From Sulfitobacter sp. EhC04 (GTDB lineage: Bacteria; Pseudomonadota; Alphaproteobacteria; Rhodobacterales; Rhodobacteraceae), in the NCBI RefSeq assembly GCF_001650875.1, contig NZ_LXYI01000001.1:1-64000 (forward strand): DNA of 64,000 nt, given 5' to 3'. The notes under the pieces were generated by a model. It had not been told where the DNA came from, ran no database searches, and was given only the letters and a program-made list of their open reading frames with translations. This document shows positions 43,894 through 53,402 of this stretch, one piece after another. Numbering within the stretch: the stretch's first letter is position 1; each line of letters starts with the position of its first letter. Both the position numbers and the translations under genes were made by a program.

Positions 43894-46800
43894 ATGGCCC
43901 GCGCGATCTCTGGCAAGGCGGGCGGGATCCTGTCCTATTTCGTGCGGCACCGCACGGCGGCGAACCTGCTGCTGGTGCTGCTTTTGGTTGCGGGGGCCGC
44001 TGCTGCGCCGAACATGCGGGCGCAGTTCTTTCCCGATGTGATCGTCGATAACGTCACGGTGACGACTGTCTGGGATGGTGCCGGTGCCGAAGATGTGGAT
44101 GCGGCCATTGTGCAGGTGCTGGAACCTGCTTTGCTGGCGGTCGAGGGTGTCGAAAGCTCGGAAAGCACATCGCGTGAAGGGCGCGGGACTGTCGCGCTGG
44201 ATTTCGAGCCCGGCTGGGACATGGCGCGCGCGGCCACGGACGTACAGACGGCGGTGGATGCCATCACCACCCTGCCGGAAGAGGCCGAAGACCCCAACGT
44301 GCGGCGTGGTGCCTGGCGCGACCGGGTGACCGATGTGGTCATCACCGGCCCCATCGCGCCTGAGCAGCTTGGCCGTTTTGCCGATGAATTCGTGACCCGG
44401 CTGTTTGCCCGTGGCGTCACCCGCACCTCGATCCAGGGGATCGCGGCACCTCAGACACTGGTCGAGGTGCCCTCTGCCAAACTGATCGCCTTTGACATCA
44501 CCATGGCCGACATCGCCGCCGCCATCGCCTCCGAGGTCGATGCCGATCCGGCCGGGGATGTCACGGGCGCCAATGCACGGGTCCGCACCGGCACGGCCAA
44601 GCGCAGCGCACAGGAGATTGCCGGGATCGTCCTGCGCTCCAACGCAGATGGGTCCAAGTTGACCGTCGGCGATGTGGCCAGCGTGCGCAGCGAAGGGGTC
44701 GACCGGATGCAATCCTACTTTGTCGGTCCCAATCCGGCTGTCACGGTCCGGGTGGACCGGTCTGACGGGGGCGATGCCATCGGCATCCAGGCCACGGTCG
44801 AGGATGTGGCGGCTGAACTGGCCGCCAGCCTGCCTGCGAATGTCTCCGTCGATCTGATCCGCACCCGTGCCGAGGCGATCACCGGGCGGCTGGACCTGTT
44901 GATCGACAATGGGTTGATGGGGCTGGGGCTGGTTGTCTTGCTGCTGTTCCTGTTTTTGAACGCGCGCACTGCCTTTTGGGTGGCGGCGGGTATTCCCGTC
45001 GCCATGGGGGCGGCGATTGCGCTGATGTATGCGGCCGGGTTGACCTTCAACATGATCTCGCTTTTCGGGCTGATCATCACGCTGGGTATCGTGGTGGATG
45101 ATGCCATCGTGGTGGGCGAATACGCCGACCAGCGCTACAGGGCCGGGGAAGGTGCCCTTCAGGCTGCGGAGAACGCAGCGCGACGGATGGCGATGCCGGT
45201 TTTCGCCGCCACCTTGACGACGATCATCGCCTTTTATGGGTTGGTGGTCGTAGGGGGACGGTTCGGCGATATGATCCAGGACATTCCCTTTACCGTGATT
45301 GCCGTGCTGGCCGCGTCACTGGTCGAGTGTTTCCTGATCCTGCCCAACCACATGGCCCATGCGATGCGTGCGGCGGCCAGGGAGCATTGGTACGATCTGC
45401 CCAGCCGGGTGGTGAATCGCGGGTTCGAGTTCATGCGCGACCGGGCTTTCCGCCCCTTCATGGCCGGGGTGATCGCGGCCCGCTATGTCGTGCTGGCGGG
45501 TGTGGTTGTGGTACTGGCGTCGCAGATCACGTTGTTCATCAACGGATCGGTGCAATGGCGGTTCTTCAATTCGCCCGAACAGGGGTCCGTGTCGGGGAGT
45601 TTCGCCATGGCAGAGGGGGCCAGCCGCGCCGATACCATCGAGATGATGCGCGAGATGCAGCGCGCAACCGAAGAACTGGGCGCGGAATATGCCGATCGCT
45701 ACGGGGCAAATCCGCTGGCATACGTGATGGCCCAGGTCGGGGCCACTTCGGGGCGTGGTCTGGCCGGTGCCGACAACAAGGATGCTGACCTTCTGGGTGG
45801 CATTTCCATCGAATTGATCGACGCCGATCTGCGCCCCTACTCCAGCTTTGCCTTCGTGGGGGAGTTGCAGGACCGCGTGGTGAACCATCCGCTGGCCGAG
45901 ACTGTCAGCTTTCGCGGCTGGCGGTCAGGTCCGGGGGGCGATGCGCTGGATGTCCAGTTTTACGGTGCCAGCACCGATACGCTCAAGGCCGCGGCGGAAG
46001 ACCTGAAAAACGCATTGCGCCGCTATCCGGAGGTCAGCGCGGTCGAGGACAACCTGGCCTATGACAAGGAAGAACTGATCCTCGATCTGACGCCGCAGGG
46101 GCAGGCGCTGGGCTTTACCATCGACACGCTGGGGCGCGCGCTGCGCAATCGCCTCGCCGGGATCGAGGCGGCGACCTATCCCGATGGCCCACGCTCTGCC
46201 GCGATCCGGGTCGAACTGCCCGAGGGTGAGCTGACGGCGGATTTTCTGGACCGAACCCAGATGCGCACGCCGGAGGGGCTTTATGTGCCGCTGGCAGATA
46301 TCGTCAGCGTGGAACGGCGGACCGGTTTCAGCACGGTGCGGCGCGAGAACGGCATCAGGCTGATTTCTGTCACTGGCGATATCTCGGAAGACGACGCCGC
46401 CCGCGCAACAGAGATCCAGCAGGCCTTGCAGGACGACATCCTGCCGCGCATCGCGTCGGAACAGCAGGTCGAGTTTCGCCTGTCCGGTCGGAGCGAACAG
46501 GAAAGCGATTTCCTCAGTGATGCGCTGACCGGGTTGATTCTGGTCCTGACGGGTATCTACCTGGTGCTGGCGTGGATATTCGGCAGCTGGACGCGGCCCC
46601 TGGTGGTGATGGCGATCATCCCCTTCGGTCTGGTCGGTGCCATCTATGGTCACGCGCTGTGGGACGTGCCGCTGAGCATGTTCACGGTGGTCGGGCTGTT
46701 GGGCATGACCGGAATCATCATCAACGATTCCATCGTGTTGGTGACGACCATCGACGAATACGCCGAAACGCGCGGTCTGGTCCCTTCGATCATCGACGGC

Positions 46801-47292
46801 GCGGCGGACCGGCTGCGGCCCGTGATGCTGACCACGCTGACCACGGTGCTGGGCATGGCGCCGCTGCTTTATGAACAAAGCCAGCAGGCGCAATTCCTCA
46901 AGCCCACGGTGATCACACTGGTCTATGGCTTGGGTTTTGGCATGATGCTGGTGCTGCTGGTGGTGCCTGCATTGGTGGCGGCGCAGCAAGATGTGGCGCT
47001 GCAGGTGACCGCGATGCGGCGCGGCCTGCGTGCCCCCCTGCGCAGCCTGCGGCTGTGGTTGGTCGCGCTTTGGGCACTGGTTCTGGCTTGGGGTGGCCTG
47101 ACGCTGGGCTGGGCGGTCTGGCAAGGCGGCGTGCAGCCCGTGATCGCTGGGCTGGTGCCTTTTGCCATGTCGGGGCTACCGGGGGCCTTGCTGCTGTTCG
47201 TGATCGGGGCCGGGGCGATCGCGCTGGCAGGCTATATTGCGGGCGCGCTATTTTATGTCATGTCGAGCAGGCGGGCGAAGCCGCTCACCTAG
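43894..47292 (+). CDS. RND-family efflux permease
   Basis: Inner-membrane proton-driven pump of 1132 residues with twelve expected helices and two large periplasmic loops. TM4 carries the proton-relay acids in GIVVDDAIVVGEYADQRY near residue 400. TM10-11 show GIYLVLAWIFGSWTRPLVVM and LLGMTGIIINDSIVLVTTID. The chain is longer than AcrB (about 1050) because of about 70 extra hydrophobic residues at the C-terminus, which form two to three more helices after residue 1045. Substrates unknown. Its stop codon overlaps the convergent next gene. Confidence 0.92.
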   Translation: MARAISGKAGGILSYFVRHRTAANLLLVLLLVAGAAAAPNMRAQFFPDVIVDNVTVTTVWDGAGAEDVDAAIVQVLEPALLAVEGVESSESTSREGRGTVALDFEPGWDMARAATDVQTAVDAITTLPEEAEDPNVRRGAWRDRVTDVVITGPIAPEQLGRFADEFVTRLFARGVTRTSIQGIAAPQTLVEVPSAKLIAFDITMADIAAAIASEVDADPAGDVTGANARVRTGTAKRSAQEIAGIVLRSNADGSKLTVGDVASVRSEGVDRMQSYFVGPNPAVTVRVDRSDGGDAIGIQATVEDVAAELAASLPANVSVDLIRTRAEAITGRLDLLIDNGLMGLGLVVLLLFLFLNARTAFWVAAGIPVAMGAAIALMYAAGLTFNMISLFGLIITLGIVVDDAIVVGEYADQRYRAGEGALQAAENAARRMAMPVFAATLTTIIAFYGLVVVGGRFGDMIQDIPFTVIAVLAASLVECFLILPNHMAHAMRAAAREHWYDLPSRVVNRGFEFMRDRAFRPFMAGVIAARYVVLAGVVVVLASQITLFINGSVQWRFFNSPEQGSVSGSFAMAEGASRADTIEMMREMQRATEELGAEYADRYGANPLAYVMAQVGATSGRGLAGADNKDADLLGGISIELIDADLRPYSSFAFVGELQDRVVNHPLAETVSFRGWRSGPGGDALDVQFYGASTDTLKAAAEDLKNALRRYPEVSAVEDNLAYDKEELILDLTPQGQALGFTIDTLGRALRNRLAGIEAATYPDGPRSAAIRVELPEGELTADFLDRTQMRTPEGLYVPLADIVSVERRTGFSTVRRENGIRLISVTGDISEDDAARATEIQQALQDDILPRIASEQQVEFRLSGRSEQESDFLSDALTGLILVLTGIYLVLAWIFGSWTRPLVVMAIIPFGLVGAIYGHALWDVPLSMFTVVGLLGMTGIIINDSIVLVTTIDEYAETRGLVPSIIDGAADRLRPVMLTTLTTVLGMAPLLYEQSQQAQFLKPTVITLVYGLGFGMMLVLLVVPALVAAQQDVALQVTAMRRGLRAPLRSLRLWLVALWALVLAWGGLTLGWAVWQGGVQPVIAGLVPFAMSGLPGALLLFVIGAGAIALAGYIAGALFYVMSSRRAKPLT

Positions 47293-48104
47293 CCGGGCGT
47301 GCAGCCGCGAATTTCGATGGCCCGGTTGTCGCCCAGAACGGTGATGGTGATGGCCGATCTGTCGATCGCTACGGCACCCCCTGACATTGCGGACAAGTCG
47401 CCCGTTGCCGTCAGCGTTCCCCCGGACCGTTTGCTGTTCATCTCGCCTGCCCAGAGGCCGGGCTGGCCGGGTTCGATGACCACCAGTTCGCGCCTGCCAG
47501 CCGGGGGCATGTCCAGCCGGGTCTCGATCGTGAGCCCGTTTGCTGTTGGCCGCAGGCTACAGGTGGCGGACCGGACGCCCGCCTCCGACCCCGAATAGGC
47601 CCGTGCGGCAAGGGCTGCGGCAATGGCCGGTGTCGGTGTGCGGTCGGTGCTGTCCAGCAGGGCAGAGACTTCCAACTGCTGCGGCACGCAGATGTCGCTG
47701 CACACGCCGAAATCCAGTGTCGCAGTCAGGCGCATCGGTTTGCCAGTCTGGCGCGGGGCAAGGGTGATCGGCAGCACCAGTTCGTCCTTGTACCCGATGG
47801 TGCGCACCCCGCCTTCGCGGAACACTTTCGGTGCGGGCCAGGTGATCCCGACGCCGCGCAAATTGTCCGAACGCGACCAATCGAACTGCGGCGGAATGCC
47901 TGCATCGCCGGGCGCGCGCCAGTAGGTCTTCCAGCCCGGTGCCAATTTGAACTTGATCGCAGCGATCCGGGTCCCGTCCGCTTTGACCCAGCCGGGCAGG
48001 ATTTCTGCCGTGACGGGTGTGCCGATGCCAGTCTGGGCGACCCCAGGCAGAGCGGTTGCCAGGCAAAGGGCCAGCGCGGATACGAGTTGCTTGATCATGC
48101 CCAT
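47289..48104 (-). CDS. Exported DsbD N-terminal-domain-like protein
   Basis: A 271-residue protein with a signal peptide (first about 23 residues, ending PGVAQ) and one or two immunoglobulin-like domains of the DsbD/ScsB alpha type. The pattern LAPGWKTYWRAPGDAGIPPQ near residue 54 and the cysteine pair FGVCSDICVPQQLEV near residue 132 match the thiol-carrying N-domain. The DsbD membrane part is absent. It may accept electrons from a separate CcdA- or ScsB-like protein in the periplasm. Stop overlaps that of the RND permease as CTAG. Confidence 0.82.
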   Translation of the reverse strand: MGMIKQLVSALALCLATALPGVAQTGIGTPVTAEILPGWVKADGTRIAAIKFKLAPGWKTYWRAPGDAGIPPQFDWSRSDNLRGVGITWPAPKVFREGGVRTIGYKDELVLPITLAPRQTGKPMRLTATLDFGVCSDICVPQQLEVSALLDSTDRTPTPAIAAALAARAYSGSEAGVRSATCSLRPTANGLTIETRLDMPPAGRRELVVIEPGQPGLWAGEMNSKRSGGTLTATGDLSAMSGGAVAIDRSAITITVLGDNRAIEIRGCTPG

Positions 48105-48256
48105 TCAATGACCCAAGCGCGCGCGCCTGCCAAGTCACGTTTGCTTCAGCCATGTTTCGCGTAGTGGACTTATCATTTTTGCCCGGCCCCTTGCCAGAGC
48201 GCGACAGCTTGGGCATCGTGGAAGGTGAATTTACCTTCAATGATGTGCCGTAGCCG

Positions 48257-48811
48257 ATGAACCTGACCGGAAAACTTCTTGTTGCGATGCCCGGTATGGG
48301 CGATCCGCGGTTTGCCCATGCGGTGATCTTTGTCGCGGATCATTCCGACAAGGGGGCGATGGGGCTGATCATCAACAAGCCCGCAGAGGACCTGGTATTG
48401 TCGGATGTGCTGGACCAGATAGAGACACCGACCGCGCCTGCGCAGTTCGACCTGCGGGTGCATATCGGCGGACCGGTGGAAACCGGGCGCGGTTTCGTGC
48501 TGCATTCGCCGGAATACCGCTCTGCCATGCAGACCATGAACATCGCTGGTGCATTTGCCGTAACAGCCACCCTCGATGTGCTGGAGGACATTGCGGCAGG
48601 CAAGGGCCCCGAAAAGGCGCAATTGATGCTGGGCTATGCGGGCTGGGGGCCTGATCAACTGGAGGGTGAGATTGCCCAGAATGGCTGGCTGACCTGCGAG
48701 GCGACGCCGGAGACGGTGTTCGACCTGCCGGACGAGCGCAAATGGACGGCGGCGTTGGAATCGCTGGGGGTCGATCCGCTGGGCCTGTCTGCAACGGCTG
48801 GCAGGGCCTGA
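48257..48811 (+). CDS. yqgE: YqgE/AlgH-family protein
   Basis: A 184-residue cytoplasmic protein of the YqgE/AlgH family of unknown biochemical role. The N-terminal block [21 protein letters not shown] (residues 3-23, given partly) and [20 protein letters not shown] are diagnostic; further [17 protein letters not shown] near residue 74 and [20 protein letters not shown] near residue 123. No convincing ribosome binding site precedes the ATG, and an in-frame stop lies three bases upstream. Convergent with the Sua5 gene. Confidence 0.92.
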   Translation: MNLTGKLLVAMPGMGDPRFAHAVIFVADHSDKGAMGLIINKPAEDLVLSDVLDQIETPTAPAQFDLRVHIGGPVETGRGFVLHSPEYRSAMQTMNIAGAFAVTATLDVLEDIAAGKGPEKAQLMLGYAGWGPDQLEGEIAQNGWLTCEATPETVFDLPDERKWTAALESLGVDPLGLSATAGRA

Positions 48812-48814
48812 GCC

Positions 48815-49756
48815 TCAGCGCGGCGCGGCGGCGCGGCGCAACCTGTCATTGATGGCACGGCCCAGCCCGCGATCGGGGATGGGGGCCACCGCAATGGGGC
48901 GTTCCATCGCATCGAGCCGGTGCAGGTGGTCGAACAGATGGCTTGCCGCCTCAACCAGATCACCGCTGCGGGACAGGTTCAACACCCCTTCTACCGGGCC
49001 GAATCCCAGCATCACCTCTTCTGCCTGCGCCGAAGTGGCATTCAGCCGCACCCGCCCGCGCGGTGCGTAGTGCGAGGCAAGTTGTCCGGGGGCGATCACG
49101 TCTGCGCCGCTCACAATGGACAGCGGTACGCCAAGGGCCGCCTCCACCGCTTCTTGCGGCAGGCCACCCGCACGCAACAGGGTAGGGGTGGCGCTGTCCA
49201 GGCCGACAATGGTGCTTTCCAGACCCACGTCGCAGGGGCCATCGTCGAGCACCGCCGCGATGCGCCCTGCAAGACCTGCCATCACATGGGCAGCCGTGGT
49301 CGGGCTGATCCGCCCCGATGGATTGGCAGAAGGTGCCGCCACCGGGCCGCCAAAGGTTCCCAGCAAGGTGCGGGCTGCGGGATGCGCAGGCACCCGCAGG
49401 GCCACCGTGTCCAGTCCTGCGGTCACCAGGGTTGAAAGCCCGTGACCGGGCTTGAGCGGCAGGACAAGCGTCAGCGGTCCCGGCCAGAAGGCAGTGGCCA
49501 GTATTTCGGCCATATCGGACCATTGCACATAGCTGCGGGCAAGATCGGCATCTGCCAGATGGGCGATCAGCGGGTTGAAACTGGGCCGACCCTTGGCCGC
49601 ATAGACCCTTGCAACGGCATCCCCGTCGCGCGCATCCGCGCCCAGCCCGTAGACCGTTTCGGTGGGGAAGGCGACAAGCTGCCCCGAGGACAAAAGCTCT
49701 GCCGCTCTGGCAATTCCTTGCGGGTCGAATTTCAGGGTTTCTGTCTGATCGGCCAT
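48815..49756 (-). CDS. L-threonylcarbamoyladenylate synthase, Sua5-type
   Basis: Makes threonylcarbamoyl-AMP from threonine, bicarbonate and ATP for the t6A37 modification of ANN-decoding tRNAs. The 313-residue protein has the YrdC domain (residues about 10-205: VAFPTETVYGLGADARDGDAV near residue 29, KGRPSFNPLIAH near residue 55, APSANPSGRISPTTAAHV near residue 140) and a C-terminal Sua5 domain with linker GQLASHYAPRG near residue 224. The longer two-domain form is why it is called Sua5 rather than TsaC. Convergent with yqgE; three bases separate the stops. Confidence 0.93.
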   Translation of the reverse strand: MADQTETLKFDPQGIARAAELLSSGQLVAFPTETVYGLGADARDGDAVARVYAAKGRPSFNPLIAHLADADLARSYVQWSDMAEILATAFWPGPLTLVLPLKPGHGLSTLVTAGLDTVALRVPAHPAARTLLGTFGGPVAAPSANPSGRISPTTAAHVMAGLAGRIAAVLDDGPCDVGLESTIVGLDSATPTLLRAGGLPQEAVEAALGVPLSIVSGADVIAPGQLASHYAPRGRVRLNATSAQAEEVMLGFGPVEGVLNLSRSGDLVEAASHLFDHLHRLDAMERPIAVAPIPDRGLGRAINDRLRRAAAPR

Positions 49757-49893
49757 GGGTGCTGATGACGCTGCGTTTTGGGTTGCGGGGCGGGGTGCCG
49801 CGCTTCATGTTGGCTGCATTACAGACCTGCCCTTAGCAGGGCGGGGACGGGGTTGCCAAGCCACCGCCGCCCCCAGTCGAAAGAGAGATAGAC

Positions 49894-51591
49894 ATGCCAT
49901 ACCAAGCAGCCACAGATGAATTTGCCTTTCTGATCGAACAAATCCTGGACATGGAGGCCCTGCGCGCCACTGAGCGTTTCGCGGAGGCGACAGAGGATGT
50001 GACCCGTGCCATCCTGTCCGAGGCGGGCAAGATGTGCGATGCGGTACTGGCACCATTGCAACGCCCCGGTGACCTGCATCCGGCCAGGCTGGAAAACGGC
50101 GTTGTGCGCACCTCGCCCGGTTTTGCCGAGGGGTTCCGCGCCATTGCGGACGGCGGATGGATCGGCATCACTGCGGACCCGGAACATGGTGGCATGGGGC
50201 TGCCGATGACCCTGAACACCGCCGTGAACGAGATGATGAGCGGGGCCTGCCTGTCGCTGCAACTGGCCCCGTTGATGAGCCAGGGCCAGATCGAGGCGCT
50301 GGAGCATCACGCCTCTGACGCGATCAAGGAACTGTACCTGCCCAAGCTGATCTCGGGCGAATGGACCGGCACGATGAACCTGACCGAACCGCAGGCGGGA
50401 TCGGATGTCGGGGCACTCAGCAGCAAGGCCGAGGACAAGGGCGATGGCACATATGCGATCACCGGCCAGAAAATCTATATCTCCTGGGGGGACAATGATT
50501 TTGCGGAAAACGTCTGCCATCTGGTTCTGGCGCGCCTGCCCGGCGCACCTGCGGGGACCAAGGGGATCAGCCTGTTTCTGGTGCCGAAATTCCTGCCCGA
50601 TGCCGATGGCAACCCTGGCAAGCGCAATGATCTGAAGGTCGTCAGCCTGGAGCACAAGCTGGGCCTGCACGGATCGCCCACCGCTGTCATGGAATACGCC
50701 GGTGCCACTGGTTGGCTGGTCGGGCCAGAACAGGGCGGCATGGCGGCGATGTTCACCATGATGAACAACGCGCGGCTGGGTGTCGGCGGGCAGGGTGTGG
50801 GCGTGGCGGAAGGCGCCTATCAGCACGCGCTGGCCTATGCGCAGGAACGCAAGCAGGGCGGCAAGGGCACGATCATCGACCACGCCGATGTGCGCCGGAT
50901 GCTGGCGACTATGAAGGCCGACATCTTTACCGCGCGGGCCATCGCCATGTCCTGCGCCCATGCAATCGACATGACCAATGCCACCGGCGATGCCGCCTGG
51001 AAAGCGCGTGCGGCACTGCTGACGCCGATTGCCAAGGCCTTTGGCACCGACGTGGGGATCGAGGTCGCCCAGACCGGTGTGCAGGTCCACGGCGGCATGG
51101 GCTTTGTGGAAGAGACAGGCGCGGCCCAGTTCGCCCGCGACGTGCGGGTCACCGCGATCTACGAGGGCACCAACGGGATTCAGGCGATGGATCTGGTGGG
51201 CCGCAAGATGATGGATGGCGGCGAGGCGGCGGGCGCGCTGCTGGACGAGATGGAAGAGGACATCGAACTGGCGCGCGATTCCTTTCCCAACATGGCCGAT
51301 GCGGTCTGGCAGGCCTGCGAAAGCCTGCGCGAGGCGACCGACTGGCTGGTGGCGCAGGACAACATGCAGGCGCGCTTTGCCGGTGCGGTCCCCTATCTGC
51401 GGGCCTTTGCGCGGGTGCTGGGGGGCCATCTGCACCTCAAGGCCGCCATGGTTGACAAGGGCGGGCCGCGTGAACGCCTCGCGCGGTTCTACATCCAGCG
51501 GATCATGCCGGAATATGGCGGCTTGCTGACCCATGCGCAGGCGGGCGAGGCGGACCTCTTTGCCGTCACAGCCGATGATCTGGTCGCCTGA
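49894..51591 (+). CDS. Acyl-CoA dehydrogenase, DmdC-like
   Basis: A 565-residue FAD enzyme of the long acyl-CoA dehydrogenase branch that includes 3-methylmercaptopropionyl-CoA dehydrogenase (DmdC). Visible: MNLTEPQAGSDVGALSSKAE near residue 162, TGQKIYISWGDNDFAENVCH near residue 190, a segment with KGISLFLVPKFLPDADG near residue 224, EHKLGLHGSPTAVMEYAGAT near residue 254, and QVHGGMGFVEETGAAQFARD near residue 397. The C-terminal about 110 residues form the extra helical domain. No dmdA or dmdB is nearby, so it could be a paralogue with another substrate. Overlaps the MBL gene by one base. Confidence 0.86.
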   Translation: MPYQAATDEFAFLIEQILDMEALRATERFAEATEDVTRAILSEAGKMCDAVLAPLQRPGDLHPARLENGVVRTSPGFAEGFRAIADGGWIGITADPEHGGMGLPMTLNTAVNEMMSGACLSLQLAPLMSQGQIEALEHHASDAIKELYLPKLISGEWTGTMNLTEPQAGSDVGALSSKAEDKGDGTYAITGQKIYISWGDNDFAENVCHLVLARLPGAPAGTKGISLFLVPKFLPDADGNPGKRNDLKVVSLEHKLGLHGSPTAVMEYAGATGWLVGPEQGGMAAMFTMMNNARLGVGGQGVGVAEGAYQHALAYAQERKQGGKGTIIDHADVRRMLATMKADIFTARAIAMSCAHAIDMTNATGDAAWKARAALLTPIAKAFGTDVGIEVAQTGVQVHGGMGFVEETGAAQFARDVRVTAIYEGTNGIQAMDLVGRKMMDGGEAAGALLDEMEEDIELARDSFPNMADAVWQACESLREATDWLVAQDNMQARFAGAVPYLRAFARVLGGHLHLKAAMVDKGGPRERLARFYIQRIMPEYGGLLTHAQAGEADLFAVTADDLVA

Positions 51592-52643
51592 TGGCTGATA
51601 CTGCACCCGTCGGTCTGCGCTATCCCTGGCAAACGCCCCCCGATCATGGCACTGCCGCGATCGAGGTGGCACCCGGTGTGCTCTGGCTGCGGATGCCGCT
51701 GCCGATGAAGCTGGATCACGTCAACATCTATGCGCTGGATGAGGGCGACAGCTGGACCATCATCGACACCGGGTTTTCGTCAAAAAAGTCCAAGGCCATT
51801 TGGGCAGAAACATTGGCAGGCCCGCTGGGCGGCAAGCCTGTTAGTCGGGTGGTGGTGACACATCACCACCCCGATCATATTGGCCTGGCGGGGTGGTTTC
51901 AGACCGAACATGGTGCCGAGCTGGTGACCACGCGGACCGCCTGGCTGACGGCCCGGATGCTGACCCTCGACACGCAGGAAGTGGCCGCGGCAGAAACGCT
52001 GAGCTTTTACCGCCAGTCAGGCATGCACAGCGAGCTCCTGGAGAAACGGACCAACGACCGGCCTTTCAACTTTGCCGATGTGGTTGACCCGTTGCCGCTG
52101 GGCTATACCCGGATCAGGCAGGACGATTCCGTGGTCATGGGCGGACGCAGCTGGGATGTGCATATCGGCAACGGCCATGCTCCGGAACATGCGACGTTCT
52201 GGAGCAGGGACGATAACCTGGTGATCGCGGGGGATCAGATATTGCCGTCCATCAGCCCGAACGTGGGCGTCTATGCGACCGAACCTATGGCGGACCCGAT
52301 TGGCGAATGGCTAGAGGCCTGCGAACGGCTGGCCCCGCTGGCGCGGGCCGATCATCTGGTGCTGGGCGGACACAAGCTGCCCTTTACCGGCCTGCCCAAA
52401 CGGATGGAGCAGTTGATCGAGAATCATCACGGCGCACTGAAGCGTCTGATGGCTTTCATCGAGACACCCAAATCCGCGTCGGAATGCTTTCCACCCCTGT
52501 TCAAGCGCAAGATCGACGAGGGCGAATATGGTCTTGCCCTGGTTGAAGCCGTCGCGCATCTGAGCCACCTTTACCAGACAGGCCACGCGACCCGCTCGCT
52601 GCGGCAGCAGGACGGAGCCTGGGTGTACCAGAGTAAGGTGTAG
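51591..52643 (+). CDS. Metallo-beta-lactamase-fold hydrolase
   Basis: A 350-residue MBL-fold protein with the metal site VVTHHHPDHIGLAGWFQ near residue 84 (the HxHxDH motif), a second His in GNGHAPEHATFW near residue 188, the Asp in VIAGDQILPSISPNVG near residue 209 and the last His in VLGGHKLPFTG near residue 258. Such dinuclear metal enzymes hydrolyse thioesters, lactones and others. Its coupling to the acyl-CoA dehydrogenase (TGATG overlap) suggests action on a product of that pathway; the substrate is unknown. Confidence 0.9.
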   Translation: MADTAPVGLRYPWQTPPDHGTAAIEVAPGVLWLRMPLPMKLDHVNIYALDEGDSWTIIDTGFSSKKSKAIWAETLAGPLGGKPVSRVVVTHHHPDHIGLAGWFQTEHGAELVTTRTAWLTARMLTLDTQEVAAAETLSFYRQSGMHSELLEKRTNDRPFNFADVVDPLPLGYTRIRQDDSVVMGGRSWDVHIGNGHAPEHATFWSRDDNLVIAGDQILPSISPNVGVYATEPMADPIGEWLEACERLAPLARADHLVLGGHKLPFTGLPKRMEQLIENHHGALKRLMAFIETPKSASECFPPLFKRKIDEGEYGLALVEAVAHLSHLYQTGHATRSLRQQDGAWVYQSKV

Positions 52644-52645
52644 AC

Positions 52646-53128
52646 ATGGACAACGAGATCAAGACCGCCGCCGAAGCCTATGAGGCCGCGGCCCTGCCGC
52701 GCCGCTACGAGGTTCATATCGACCCGGAGGAGGCGCGCGCGCAGGATCAGCAGGTGCCACGAGCGGTTGGCGGCAAGCCGATGGCGCAAAAATCCGCCGC
52801 GCAATGGGCTTATGAGCGTATCGTGCTGTATCTCAAGACATTCGAAGAGCAACTGGACGGCGACCACGAGGTCGCAATGGGCTTTACCGGGGCCGATGCC
52901 GGGGTGCTGCGGATCGTGGGAATGGGCTATTTCGATCCGGATATCATTACCTTCTACGGGGCTGATCCCGTGGGTGGAAAAATGCAGCATATCCAGCATG
53001 TCAGCCAGTTGAACGTGATCCTGCGGGCGCTGCCGAAAGCGGAGAAGGATGCAGCCCCTAACCGGATCGGCTTTCGACTGGTCCAGGACCTGGAGAACGA
53101 TGCGGAACACAGCCCCGCGACAACCTGA
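52646..53128 (+). CDS. Conserved hypothetical protein, DUF6173-like
   Basis: A 160-residue soluble protein. The N-terminal third is polar and helical (TAAEAYEAAALPRRYEVHID). The C-terminal part has alternating strand-like patterns (HEVAMGFTGADAGVLRIVG, DIITFYGADPVGGKMQHIQH, QLNVILRALPKA). It resembles Rhodobacterales proteins recalled as DUF6173; the family link is from memory of the pattern and not verified. Starts three bases after the MBL gene and probably shares its transcript. Confidence 0.7.
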   Translation: MDNEIKTAAEAYEAAALPRRYEVHIDPEEARAQDQQVPRAVGGKPMAQKSAAQWAYERIVLYLKTFEEQLDGDHEVAMGFTGADAGVLRIVGMGYFDPDIITFYGADPVGGKMQHIQHVSQLNVILRALPKAEKDAAPNRIGFRLVQDLENDAEHSPATT

Positions 53129-53129
53129 C

Positions 53130-53147
53130 CCTCAAGCCGCTTTGAGG
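53130..53147. terminator. Small hairpin after the DUF6173-like gene
   Basis: Arms CCTCAA (53130-53135) and TTGAGG (53142-53147) around GCCGCT, one base after the gene's stop. No T-run follows, so it may be only a transcript-end stem. Confidence 0.3.
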
Positions 53148-53210
53148 TCGTGACAGGACGGTTTGAATAGGGTAGTCAGCCGCAAAGATTGAAACGAGGG
53201 ACCGATTGAT

Positions 53211-53345
53211 ATGGCCGATCACGAACATGGCAGCATGGACACCAAGGTGCAGGAACAGACCTTTGCATCCTTCATGTCCTTTGTAAGCCGCACAGGAATT
53301 ATCATTATTGTGCTTCTGGTGTTGATGGCGATTTTCATCCGCTAA
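53211..53345 (+). CDS. aa3-type cytochrome c oxidase subunit IV
   Basis: A 44-residue gene: MADHEHGSMDTKVQEQTFAS continues FMSFVSRTGIIIIVLLVLM and ends AIFIR. The His-rich start, the GSMDTKVQEQTFASF segment and the single C-terminal membrane helix match the small bacterial subunit IV of aa3 oxidases. AAACGAGGGACC upstream supplies a ribosome binding site. The main oxidase genes are not in this window, so it stands alone, as is common for this subunit. Confidence 0.85.
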   Translation: MADHEHGSMDTKVQEQTFASFMSFVSRTGIIIIVLLVLMAIFIR

Positions 53346-53402
53346 GGCGCTTTGGCATCCGGTGATGCCAGGTAAATGTTACCCGTATCGGAGATTTTTC
53401 CA

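Noticed and set aside
45925..47124. A 399-codon open frame antisense to the RND permease
   Set aside because: Gln/Arg/His-rich composition with no domain pattern, opposite a complete RND pump gene.
42430..47292. RND pair as a metal (CusBA) efflux system
   Set aside because: No methionine-rich or His-rich metal motifs in the adaptor or pump were seen, so the substrate is left open.
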